From assembly GCF_005049045.1 (NCBI RefSeq), contig NZ_SUPK01000005.1:62001-126000 (forward strand): 64,000 nt of DNA, written 5' to 3'. Source of the DNA: Cohnella pontilimi. Lineage in GTDB: Bacteria; Bacillota; Bacilli; Paenibacillales; Paenibacillaceae. Made by a program: the position numbers and the translations under genes. The notes under the pieces were generated by a model that was not told the DNA's origin, did no database searches, and worked only from the letters and a program-made list of their open reading frames with translations. Positions 24,850 through 33,503 of this stretch are shown here, in pieces (positions within the stretch are counted from its first letter, which is position 1; each line of letters begins with the position of its first letter).

Positions 24850-25875
24850 ATGACTACGAAAATGCGCGCCGGATTGTACATCGAAGCTGAGCAAGTAAAG
24901 ATGGATCTAATCGATAAGCCGACCCCGCAGCCGGGGGAAGCGCTGATTAAGGTGTCCTTTGCCGGCATTTGCGGCACGGATATGATGATCTACGCAGGCA
25001 AGCATCCGCGGGCGAAAGCTCCATTGGCCATGGGCCACGAATTCAGCGGCGTAATCGAAGAGATCAACGGCGGCTTTGAGTCTTTCTCCGTCGGCCAACG
25101 GGTCGTCATTGAGCCGACGTTGAGCTGCGGCGAATGCGAAGCTTGCCGTGCCGGAGAATATCACGTGTGCCGGACGCTTAAGCTGATCGGGATCGACAAG
25201 CACGGCGGCTTCGCCGAATACGTCGCCGTTCCGCTGAACCGGCTGCACCCTATCCCGGACGCTTTGTCGGACGCGCATGCTGCTCTGACGGAGCCCGTTG
25301 CCGTCGCCGTTCATACCGTTCGCCGTTCCAACCTGAAGGTCGGTGACAATGTCATCATTTTGGGCGCGGGTCCGATCGGTCTTCTGATCGGCATGGTCGC
25401 GAAGCAAGCGGGTGCCGGGCAGATCATCATCTCCGACATTAGCCCGTATCGCTTGGGGAAAGCGGCGGAGCTCGGCTTCACCGCACTGGACGCCAAGACC
25501 GTGAATGTCACCGAAGAAGCACGTCGTCTTACCGGCGGCATCGGAGCGGATGTGGTCTTCGAAGTCGCGGGCACCCAGATCACAGCCAAGCAAATGATCG
25601 AGACGGTTAAGATCCAGGGACAAATCGTTGTGGTCAGCGTGTATAAGCAAGCGCCTACGGTGGACTTGGCCGCCATGCATTTCCGCGAAATTTCGATGAC
25701 GACGACGCGCTGCTACACGTCGGGCGACTTCGCCAAAGCCATCCGGATGATGGAAAGCGGCAGCCTCGACGTATCCAGCCTGATCTCGCATCAGCTTCCG
25801 CTGGAGAAGATCGCCGAAGGATTCGAATTGATGCATAACCCGGAAGAGTCTCTGAAAGTATTGTTCCGTCCATAA
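24850..25875 (+). CDS. Zinc-dependent medium-chain dehydrogenase, probable L-idonate 5-dehydrogenase
   Basis: A 341-residue MDR dehydrogenase starting after GAGGAGG. Catalytic zinc ligands are C41 (GICGTD), H63-E64 (GHEF) and E148. The structural zinc is held by C93, C96, C99 and C107 (CGECEACRAGEYHVC). The NAD-binding Rossmann motif is GAGPIG (172-177). The following genes are an SDR and a GntP permease in the order idnD-idnO-idnT known from Escherichia coli. In that pathway this enzyme oxidises L-idonate to 5-ketogluconate. Related sugar-alcohol or hexonate substrates remain possible. Confidence 0.85.
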   Translation: MTTKMRAGLYIEAEQVKMDLIDKPTPQPGEALIKVSFAGICGTDMMIYAGKHPRAKAPLAMGHEFSGVIEEINGGFESFSVGQRVVIEPTLSCGECEACRAGEYHVCRTLKLIGIDKHGGFAEYVAVPLNRLHPIPDALSDAHAALTEPVAVAVHTVRRSNLKVGDNVIILGAGPIGLLIGMVAKQAGAGQIIISDISPYRLGKAAELGFTALDAKTVNVTEEARRLTGGIGADVVFEVAGTQITAKQMIETVKIQGQIVVVSVYKQAPTVDLAAMHFREISMTTTRCYTSGDFAKAIRMMESGSLDVSSLISHQLPLEKIAEGFELMHNPEESLKVLFRP

Positions 25876-25899
25876 TCCAAACGGGGAGGTTGACATTCC

Positions 25900-26661
<762 letters not shown>

Positions 26662-26704
26662 CGGCAAAGCGCAATTTCATACAAAATAAAGGATAGGTGT
26701 TAAT

Positions 26705-28066
26705 ATGTCTAGCTTGTTCGGGCTAAGCCATAACGTCACGCTGTTAGTTTGGGCGCTCGTCGCCATCGTGCTGCTCATCGTTTTCATCGCCAAATTCAAG
26801 TGGAATCCGTTTGTCGTTCTGCTGATGACGGCCGTCTTCTTGGGACTGATCGTCGGGATGCAGCCAAACGATGTGATCAAGTCCGTCACGGGCGGCTTCG
26901 GCGGAACATTAGGAACGATCGCCATCGTCATCGGTCTCGGCACGATGCTCGGCAAGATGATGGCCGAATCCGGCGGGGCCGAGCAAATCGCCAATACGAT
27001 CATCGACAAATTCGGCGAGCGGCGGATCGCCTACTCGATCTTGTTCGTCGCCATCATTATCGGTATTCCGGTCTTCTTCGAAGTCGGCGTTATTTTGCTC
27101 ATCCCGATTTTGTACACGCTTGTTAAGAAAACGAAGAAACCGATGCTGGCCATCGGTATCCCGCTTGTCACCGGTTTGTCGGTCGCACACGGCCTCATCC
27201 CTCCTCATCCGGCGCCGATGATCGCCATCGAAGCGTATCATGCGGATATCGGGAAAACGATTCTGTTCTCCTTGCTGGTGGGAATTCCAAGCGCCATTCT
27301 CGCGGGTCCTATCTTCGCCAAGTTTATCAGCAAACGGATTCAAGTCGATCCGCCTGCTGACCTGGTCGAACAATTCGCCACCAAAGACGTCAAGCGGCCT
27401 CCCGGCTTCGGTATCACCATCTTGACGATTCTGATGCCCGTCATCCTCATGCTCATCGGTTCCGCCGCGAGCATTATCGATCCTGACGGCACGAGCGGCT
27501 TTACGATGTTCTGCAAATTTATCGGCCACGAAATCATTGCCCTGCTGATCGCGACCGTCTTCGCCTTCTTCTCGCTCGGTTTCGCAAGGGGCTTCAGCAA
27601 AGAGCAAGTCTCCAAGTTCACGATGGATTGTCTGGCACCGACCGCATCGATCATCCTCATTATCGGCGGCGGCGGCGCATTCAAAGGCGTACTGATCGAC
27701 AGCGGCGTCGGCAAAGCGATTGCCGCGATCGCAACGAATGCGAATTTGAATTTGATCGTGTTCGCGTTCCTCGTTGCCGCTCTGATTCGTCTGGCCACCG
27801 GTTCTTCGAGCGTCGCGATGACGACGGCCGCGGGCATCGTAACGCCGGTTCTCGCCGCGACGCCGGGAGCCAACGTCGAATTGGTCGTCCTGGCGACGGG
27901 CGCAGGCTCGCTCATTATGTCGCACGTGAACGACGCGGGCTTCTGGCTGGTCAAGGAGTTCTTGAACATGTCCGTGCCTCAGACGCTCAAGTCGTGGACC
28001 GTCCTGGAGACGATTTTGTCCCTCTCGGCTTTCGTTCTCACGCTCTGCTTGAGCTTCATATTCTAA
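26705..28066 (+). CDS. GntP family gluconate/idonate permease
   Basis: A 453-residue integral membrane protein with about 12-14 hydrophobic segments. It shows family landmarks such as GGFGGTLGTIAIVIGLGTMLGKMM, FFEVGVILLIPI, GLIPPHPAP and ATGSSSVAMTTAAG. GntP proteins are proton symporters for gluconate, idonate and ketogluconates. It is the last gene of the GntR-controlled cluster, 43 bp after the SDR gene, and is followed by a terminator. A cre site upstream of the cluster suggests repression in rich carbon. Confidence 0.92.
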   Translation: MSSLFGLSHNVTLLVWALVAIVLLIVFIAKFKWNPFVVLLMTAVFLGLIVGMQPNDVIKSVTGGFGGTLGTIAIVIGLGTMLGKMMAESGGAEQIANTIIDKFGERRIAYSILFVAIIIGIPVFFEVGVILLIPILYTLVKKTKKPMLAIGIPLVTGLSVAHGLIPPHPAPMIAIEAYHADIGKTILFSLLVGIPSAILAGPIFAKFISKRIQVDPPADLVEQFATKDVKRPPGFGITILTILMPVILMLIGSAASIIDPDGTSGFTMFCKFIGHEIIALLIATVFAFFSLGFARGFSKEQVSKFTMDCLAPTASIILIIGGGGAFKGVLIDSGVGKAIAAIATNANLNLIVFAFLVAALIRLATGSSSVAMTTAAGIVTPVLAATPGANVELVVLATGAGSLIMSHVNDAGFWLVKEFLNMSVPQTLKSWTVLETILSLSAFVLTLCLSFIF

Positions 28067-28077
28067 TTCATCATTCG

Positions 28078-28108
28078 GCAGCCCAAGGATTCCTTGGGCT
28101 GCTGTTTT
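28078..28108 (+). terminator. Terminator of the idn-like operon
   Basis: GCAGCCCAAGGA (28078-28089) is complementary to TCCTTGGGCTGC (28091-28102), followed by TGTTTT. Confidence 0.85.
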
Positions 28109-28207
28109 ACATTTTCATAGGTTAGGGCGGGCAATGCACAGGAAATTAATTTTTGAAAAGGGATGAGGTTTTGGCAAAGGCAATTCAAGAAGGGGGGGTT
28201 TAAGTGA

Positions 28208-28873
28208 TTACGCAACTTGCTCCGACAAAATCACCCATTTGATAAGCGGCTGTTGAAAATATTTGATCATCTCGCCCAAAATCTTGCCGATGAAACAAGC
28301 GGCAACTACGGTTCCGATTCCGATTGAGCCCAAGGATTGAACGAAAATCAAACATAATGCGCCGGATATACAAACATTAATCACATCAGATGCAATTTTC
28401 GCTTTGCTGAATTTCAAATGAAATCTTTCGCTAATGGCGTAAGTTAACGCATCGTATGGCATAAACGGGAGCTTCGACGTGAAATAACCGAGCAAACCGA
28501 CAGAAACAACGAAAAGGCTAATCATCAAATAGGCAATTCGGGCAACAATTGTATCCGGGGCAGGAAGAACCTTCACCACAAGAAGTGTTACATCTATAAA
28601 TAACCCGAATAAAAAAGCAATCACAATTTGAATAACAAATTGCTTGAATTCAAATCGTTTTTTTAAGATTACTTGAATCAGGAAATAAAAGATATTGGCT
28701 GCCACGGTTGTCATGCCGACCGAGATGCCGGTCGTTAAGGTCAAGGCGTAAGCCAGCGATGATACGGGGGACACCCCAAGCCCTGCTTGTATGGAAAAGC
28801 TTATACCCAGCGACAAAAAAAATAAACCTAGCAAGTATATGACGAATCGCTTTACCTTTTTACTCGTTACCAT
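28208..28873 (-). CDS. YczE/YitT-like integral membrane protein
   Basis: A 221-residue protein with about five membrane segments. The first segment (RFVIYLLGLFFLSLGISFSIQA) followed by GLGVSPVSSLAYAL matches the YczE-like group of Firmicutes, proteins of unknown transport function. The start is taken at the second ATG, behind GGAGG on the minus strand, not the ATG at 28885. It is divergent from a LysR gene, and a LysR-type box lies between them. Confidence 0.82.
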   Translation of the reverse strand: MVTSKKVKRFVIYLLGLFFLSLGISFSIQAGLGVSPVSSLAYALTLTTGISVGMTTVAANIFYFLIQVILKKRFEFKQFVIQIVIAFLFGLFIDVTLLVVKVLPAPDTIVARIAYLMISLFVVSVGLLGYFTSKLPFMPYDALTYAISERFHLKFSKAKIASDVINVCISGALCLIFVQSLGSIGIGTVVAACFIGKILGEMIKYFQQPLIKWVILSEQVA

Positions 28874-28913
28874 AACACCCTCCATTTTTGCAATTCAAAA
28901 ACGATAAACTTAA

Positions 28914-28936
28914 ATATACCACTGAATACGGTATAT
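28914..28936. promoter_or_regulatory. LysR-type operator between the YczE-like and LysR genes
   Basis: ATATACC (28914-28920) and GGTATAT (28930-28936) are perfect 7 bp inverted arms with a 9 bp spacer, which fits the T-N11-A rule of LysR boxes. The site is in the 120 bp divergent region. Confidence 0.65.
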
Positions 28937-28993
28937 GAAAAATATATATATGATAAACTGAACATATCAAAATACATATGATGAGGTTGCAAA

Positions 28994-29869
28994 ATGGACA
29001 TTCGGCAATTGTATTATTTCAGGGAAATTGTGAGGCAAGGAGGCATATCCAAGGCCGCGGAAGTGCTTCATATCGCGCAGCCGCCGCTTAGCCAGCTTTT
29101 AAAAAAGCTTGAAGAGGATTTCGGCACGACTTTAATTCACCGATACCGCCAGAAGTGGGAGCTTACGGAAACCGGTGAGCTATTGTTTCGGTACGCCGAA
29201 CAGACGTTGAAGGAAATGCAGGATGTCAGGCAGCGCATTCAAGAGATTGAGCAGGGCATAACGGGAGTGGTGAGCATCGGCGTAGCGTCCGTATGTACGA
29301 ATATTCTCATCGATTATGTAAGTCTGTTTCGAAAACAGTATCCTCAAATTAAAATCAATATTACGACCGGAAATTCGGATGAATTGTTAAAAAAACTGAA
29401 TCGGAAAGAAATCGATATCGCGTTGCTTTTACGGTCGGACAATATCGGACAATATCGGATGGAAATCATAAACAAGCAGCCTTTTGTCGTTATGATTCCG
29501 AAGAGTTGGCTAGCTTCGTTTTCGTCCCCAAATGTAACGCTGGAGCAAATTGCAAAGTTTCCTTTTATTCTGTTAGGCCCAATGGAAGGACATTCGTTTC
29601 ATGAAATCTTGCTGGAAACGTTCCATGAACGTAATTTGAAGCCGAATGTGGTAATGGAATGTAAGGATGTCACCATGGTGATCGAGCTGGTCAGCAGAGA
29701 ATTAGGACTGTCTATTATCCCAAGAATGGATTATTCCTCGCCCTTTTTGAAAAACATCATGTTTCTTGAATTGGAGGAGATCAAAATCGATGTGGAACCC
29801 GCGTTCTTAAGGTTAAAAGACGAACCGATTTCTAAGGCAGCCATTCAATTTTGGGGGATTGTGGAATAA
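28994..29869 (+). CDS. LysR family transcriptional regulator
   Basis: A 291-residue LysR protein. Its N-terminus MDIRQLYYFREIVRQGGISKAAE and the helix IAQPPLSQLLKKLEEDFG form the DNA-binding domain, and the effector domain follows with the usual VGIASV-type linker (VSIGVASVCTN). It is related to the CysL/YwfK-like group. It likely controls the divergent YczE-like membrane protein through the 28914-28936 box. Confidence 0.92.
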   Translation: MDIRQLYYFREIVRQGGISKAAEVLHIAQPPLSQLLKKLEEDFGTTLIHRYRQKWELTETGELLFRYAEQTLKEMQDVRQRIQEIEQGITGVVSIGVASVCTNILIDYVSLFRKQYPQIKINITTGNSDELLKKLNRKEIDIALLLRSDNIGQYRMEIINKQPFVVMIPKSWLASFSSPNVTLEQIAKFPFILLGPMEGHSFHEILLETFHERNLKPNVVMECKDVTMVIELVSRELGLSIIPRMDYSSPFLKNIMFLELEEIKIDVEPAFLRLKDEPISKAAIQFWGIVE

Positions 29870-29984
29870 ACCGGTTACTTACTATAGGCAATTTCCATAG
29901 TAAACCAATCCGAACAATATAACAAAAAAAGTGTTATAATTATTATAGTCAACAGGAGTTGACGATATGTGGGGGTGAGGAATA

Positions 29985-30491
29985 ATGTTTGGTGTGGGTG
30001 ATCTGATTATATATTCAGGACACGGAGTATGCCGCATAGATAATATAAGTGTGAAAACAATATCCGGTGTATCGAAGAGTTATTATGATTTACATCCGCT
30101 CAGTGGCGGCAAGTTAAAAATCAGTATCCCGGTAGATAATAAATCGGTACTTATGCTCGATCTTATTCATAGGGACGAAGCGGAGGAAATCATAGAATCT
30201 TTCAGATTGCCGGGTATAACTTGGATTGAGAAAAATAACGAACGTTATCAAACCTATTCCAATATCGTAAATTCAGGAAATCGGAAAGAAATTGCTAAAG
30301 TTGCGAATACATTAATGCGTAAAAAGCATGTCGCTGAATCGAACAATAAAAAGCTTGGCTCACATGACCAACATTTGTTAACTTCCATTCAGAGTATATT
30401 GTTTAATGAGATGGCGATCTCATTCGGAACAACTTACGAAGCCATATTAGACAAGGTAAATCGTAAAATGACTCAAAATCAAAATCTATAA
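29985..30491 (+). CDS. CarD family transcriptional regulator
   Basis: A 168-residue CarD/CdnL protein. The N-terminal Tudor-like RNA-polymerase-interacting domain begins MFGVGDLIIYSGHGVCRIDNI, exactly the family pattern, and a helical DNA-binding tail follows from about residue 65. CarD-type proteins bind the RNA polymerase beta subunit and stabilise promoter opening. A TATAAT at 29935-29940 and a small hairpin at 29879-29903 lie upstream. It is followed 86 bp later by a TetR/MFS pair in its own transcription unit. Confidence 0.9.
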   Translation: MFGVGDLIIYSGHGVCRIDNISVKTISGVSKSYYDLHPLSGGKLKISIPVDNKSVLMLDLIHRDEAEEIIESFRLPGITWIEKNNERYQTYSNIVNSGNRKEIAKVANTLMRKKHVAESNNKKLGSHDQHLLTSIQSILFNEMAISFGTTYEAILDKVNRKMTQNQNL

Positions 30492-30506
30492 GTCAACGAA
30501 AATAAT

Positions 30507-30555
30507 CTTGACTTATAGAATTTTTTTTGGTAAATTATTAAACAGACCGGTTGGT
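30507..30555 (+). promoter_or_regulatory. Promoter and TetR-type operator of the efflux operon
   Basis: TTGACT (30507-30512), a 17 bp spacer and TAAATT (30530-30535) are followed by AGACCGGTTGGT (30544-30555), which contains the palindromic core ACCGGT. The site covers the expected transcription start, so autorepression by the following TetR protein is likely. Confidence 0.65.
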
Positions 30556-30577
30556 ATGGTGGGGGTGTGCTACGGGA

Positions 30578-31138
30578 ATGGATACAAAATCGCTGATAAT
30601 CGACATCGCGACTAAGCTTTTCCAACAGAAAGGATATATGGGCGTCGGATTAAACGAAATTTTAAAAGCATGTAACATATCAAAAGGATCGCTTTATCAT
30701 CACTTTCCTAATGGGAAAGAAGAATTACTAATAGCTTGCCTTCAAACTTTGAATGAAGCGATCACAACGGATATCGAGGACATTTTCCAACGGTATTCGA
30801 CTACGCAAGAAGCTGCCATCGGAATGATTGAGCAATTAATCATGAAATTTGAAACGGAAGGAACGCTTACCGGATACACGTTCAGCAGTATCGTTAGCGA
30901 AATGGCTTCGTTAAGCGATCCGGTTAGAATGGCTTGTGCTCAGTTATATCAAAAAATACAACATATTTATTCGAATAAATTAGCAGCAGATGGATTTTCA
31001 AAAGACACGGCTTCATCAATTGCGCTTATGATGACGGCTTCGATCGAAGGCGGAATGATGCTCTGTTTAACCCAAAATGCAACGGAACCCCTTAGAGTGA
31101 TTTCCAAAGTATTGCCGAATATGATAAAGGAGTTTTGA
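30578..31138 (+). CDS. TetR family regulator (LmrA/YxaF-like)
   Basis: A 186-residue regulator from the ATG at 30578. The helix-turn-helix is ATKLFQQKGYMGVGLNEIL then ACNISKGSLYHHFPNGKEELL (about residues 11-50), where HHFPNGKEEL is typical of the LmrA/YxaF group that represses multidrug exporters. Four bases separate it from the downstream MFS gene, so both form one operon. An operator-like sequence lies in its promoter. Confidence 0.9.
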   Translation: MDTKSLIIDIATKLFQQKGYMGVGLNEILKACNISKGSLYHHFPNGKEELLIACLQTLNEAITTDIEDIFQRYSTTQEAAIGMIEQLIMKFETEGTLTGYTFSSIVSEMASLSDPVRMACAQLYQKIQHIYSNKLAADGFSKDTASSIALMMTASIEGGMMLCLTQNATEPLRVISKVLPNMIKEF

Positions 31139-31141
31139 AAT

Positions 31142-32530
31142 TTGAATAAAGGAATTAAAACAGGGCCGATCATGGCGGCTCTTTTTGTCGCTGGCTTTGT
31201 TGGCCTTTTTAGCGAGACGGCGCTAAATATAGCCTTAGGAAAATTGGGTCAATTATTCAATGCCGATGCCACAACCATCCAATGGTTAGCAACAGGTTAT
31301 TTTCTAACATTGGGGATTTTAGTGCCCGTAACGGGTATTTTAATGCAGAAGTTTACCACACGCCAAATGTTTATGACTTCCATATTGCTATTGATCATCG
31401 GAACAATTTTTGCCACAGCAGCGCCGGTATTTGGTGTTTTATTGGCGGGGCGTATTATTCAAGCAGCAGGGCTAGCCATCAATTTACCTTTAACGCAAAA
31501 TGTAATTTTTACAGTCTTCCCCCCCAATAAACGAGGCGGCGCTATGGGGGTTATGGGCTTAGTGATATTAGCGGGTCCAGCTCTAGGACCAACAATAGCA
31601 GGCCTTCTATTAGATACATTATCATGGCATTGGATTTTCTTGGTTACGATTCCTTTATTGTTGTTTTCTTTTATTTTCGGGCTCGTATATTTACCGAATG
31701 TGAATGAAGTACGCAAGGTTTCGATTGATGCAGGTTCTGTTATTCTTTCGACGATCGGATTCGGGGGAATTGTATACGGAGTAAGCGTGTCCGGCGATCT
31801 CGGATGGACAAGTCCAACGGTAATGGGAACCACCATCATTGGATTGATAGCGCTCCTTATTTTCGGGATTCGCCAAACGAAAATGGAGATTCCTATGCTG
31901 AATCTAAAAGCATTTCGTTACCCGCTTTTCATCCTTGGAATGTTGATGAGTTTTATCACGTTCTTTAATATGATGTCCATGCTTGTTATTTTACCTATGT
32001 ATATGCAAATGGCTTTATTAATCGCTGCTTTTACAACAGGTCTTATCCTTCTGCCAGGCAGCTTGCTTAACTGCGCATTAGCTCCAACCATCGGGCGTCT
32101 ATTTGATAAATTTGGTCCGAAAGCGATCATTACTCCGGGCACTATTTTAGTCGCCATTGGCTATGCCATTTATTCGCAAGTGGGTTCAGACACAGCCTTA
32201 TGGGTGATTGTGATCACTCATGTTGTCATGATGTTAGGTATTGGGGCGGTGCTTGCTAATGTGCAAACAAACACGCTGAATTCCCTTCCTAAACAGTTCT
32301 ATCCGGATGGAATCGCATTAACCCAGACGCTCCAACAAGTATCCGGCGCTATTGGCATTGCGGTATTGGTATCGGTTTTATCGGCCAAGCAGAATAGTTA
32401 CTTGGCAACCGTTGCGAATGATTCTACCCAAGCAGCGGCAGCGGGATCATCCACGGTCTTTACCATCAGTTTGATATTAGCGGTGGTTAATGTTGCACTG
32501 TCCTTATTCATCAAAAAGCCTATGAATTGA
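31142..32530 (+). CDS. MFS multidrug efflux transporter, DHA2 type
   Basis: A 462-residue transporter with about 14 hydrophobic segments, starting at TTG after AAGGAG inside the end of the TetR gene. It shows the DHA2 patterns TIQWLATGYFLTLGILVPVTG and the motif C-like GLVILAGPALGPTIAGLLLDTLSW at segment 5. The closest functional group by eye is EmrB/LmrB/MdtD. It is paired with a LmrA-like repressor, as in lincomycin or multidrug efflux operons. The actual drug range is unknown. Confidence 0.9.
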   Translation: MNKGIKTGPIMAALFVAGFVGLFSETALNIALGKLGQLFNADATTIQWLATGYFLTLGILVPVTGILMQKFTTRQMFMTSILLLIIGTIFATAAPVFGVLLAGRIIQAAGLAINLPLTQNVIFTVFPPNKRGGAMGVMGLVILAGPALGPTIAGLLLDTLSWHWIFLVTIPLLLFSFIFGLVYLPNVNEVRKVSIDAGSVILSTIGFGGIVYGVSVSGDLGWTSPTVMGTTIIGLIALLIFGIRQTKMEIPMLNLKAFRYPLFILGMLMSFITFFNMMSMLVILPMYMQMALLIAAFTTGLILLPGSLLNCALAPTIGRLFDKFGPKAIITPGTILVAIGYAIYSQVGSDTALWVIVITHVVMMLGIGAVLANVQTNTLNSLPKQFYPDGIALTQTLQQVSGAIGIAVLVSVLSAKQNSYLATVANDSTQAAAAGSSTVFTISLILAVVNVALSLFIKKPMN

Positions 32531-32545
32531 AAACACTTCCTAAAG

Positions 32546-32640
32546 AGGGCATTACGGGTGCTTTAAGGTACCCGAATGCCCTTTTATGTTCGCTTTAAAG
32601 CCAAAATAAGGGGAGTTTCCTTCTCTTGTTTTGGCTTTTT
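32546..32640. terminator. Tandem terminators after the efflux operon
   Basis: First stem: AGGGCATTACGGGT with ACCCGAATGCCCT (32546-32581), followed by TTTTA. Second stem: AAAGCCAAAA (32598-32607) with TTTTGGCTTT (32629-32638), followed by TT and usable on both strands. Confidence 0.85.
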
Positions 32641-32689
32641 CATATTGTAGGTTACAGCTTCTGCCATGTACTCCTGAAATCCATGCAAA

Positions 32690-32722
32690 GTACACACACC
32701 GTACACACGACTACTCTATACT
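32690..32722 (+). promoter_or_regulatory. Direct-repeat response-regulator site and -10 box of the two-component operon
   Basis: GTACACAC occurs twice (32690-32697 and 32701-32708), 11 bp apart, which is one helical turn. A TATACT -10 box follows at 32717-32722. Tandem 11 bp-phased repeats over the -35 region are typical of OmpR-family regulators and indicate autoregulation. Confidence 0.65.
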
Positions 32723-32822
32723 GGGTCTTGAAAGTACAAACGGAGGTGCAGCGTACATGATCGTATAAGAGCATCCATGTCCATACTAATAAGGACTGCG
32801 GGTGGATATGGAGAGTGCAGCG

Positions 32823-33503
32823 ATGAAACGAAGGATATTGTTAGTCGAGGATGACATGCTTATGCGTGAGTTTATTACGGATTATTTCAAAAAGGAACTA
32901 TGGGAAGTGGTTGAGGCAGAGAACGGAAGAATCGCGCTTGAAATTTTCGAACAGACTTCCATTGACCTGATTGTTCTAGACATTATGATGCCGGAAATGG
33001 ATGGATGGTCGGTATGCAGGCGCATTCGCGAGAAGTCGAACGTACCGATTATCATTATCACGGCAAGGGCGGAAGACGATGATCAATTGATGGGGTTCGA
33101 GCTCGGCGCTGATGAATATGTGACGAAGCCCCTAAGTCCGAGGGTATTGGTCGCTCGCGCTACCGCATTAATGAAAAGAACGGAAGGGACGATAAGCAGT
33201 GATGGAGATCTGCTGATCTATGGTGATTTATGGGTGAACAGAATGGCACATACCGTATCCGTGGCGGGAAAACCAATCAATCTGTCACCGAAGGAGTACG
33301 ATTTGCTTCTTTTTCTCACCAAACACGATGGCAAGGTCTTGTCCCGTGAGTATATTCTTGACTCTGTTTGGGGCTACGACTATTTTGGGGATTTGCGCAC
33401 AGTTGACACCCATATCAAAAAATTAAGAGCCAAGCTCGGAGACGAAGGCCGATTTATACGCACTGTCATACGTGCAGGCTATAAATTTGAGATAGAAGCA
33501 TGA
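32823..33503 (+). CDS. OmpR-family response regulator
   Basis: A 226-residue two-domain regulator. The receiver domain has acidic residues E9-D10-D11 (LLVEDD), phospho-acceptor D53 (IVLDIMMPEMDGW), the TA switch in IIITARAEDD and the lysine in VTKPLSPRVL. The C-terminal winged helix (LSPKEYDLLLFLTKHDGKVLSREYILDSVWGYDYFGDLRTVDTHIKKLR) is OmpR/PhoB type. The ATG at 32823 is preferred to a GTG at 32802 because GGAG lies nine bases upstream. It overlaps the kinase start by 4 bp. Phased repeats before it suggest autoregulation. Confidence 0.93.
   Translation: MKRRILLVEDDMLMREFITDYFKKELWEVVEAENGRIALEIFEQTSIDLIVLDIMMPEMDGWSVCRRIREKSNVPIIIITARAEDDDQLMGFELGADEYVTKPLSPRVLVARATALMKRTEGTISSDGDLLIYGDLWVNRMAHTVSVAGKPINLSPKEYDLLLFLTKHDGKVLSREYILDSVWGYDYFGDLRTVDTHIKKLRAKLGDEGRFIRTVIRAGYKFEIEA

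Noticed and set aside
26909..27925. 338-codon minus-strand frame opposite the GntP permease
   Set aside because: It is composed of Arg/Asp/Gly-rich repeats generated by the reverse of a hydrophobic membrane-protein code.
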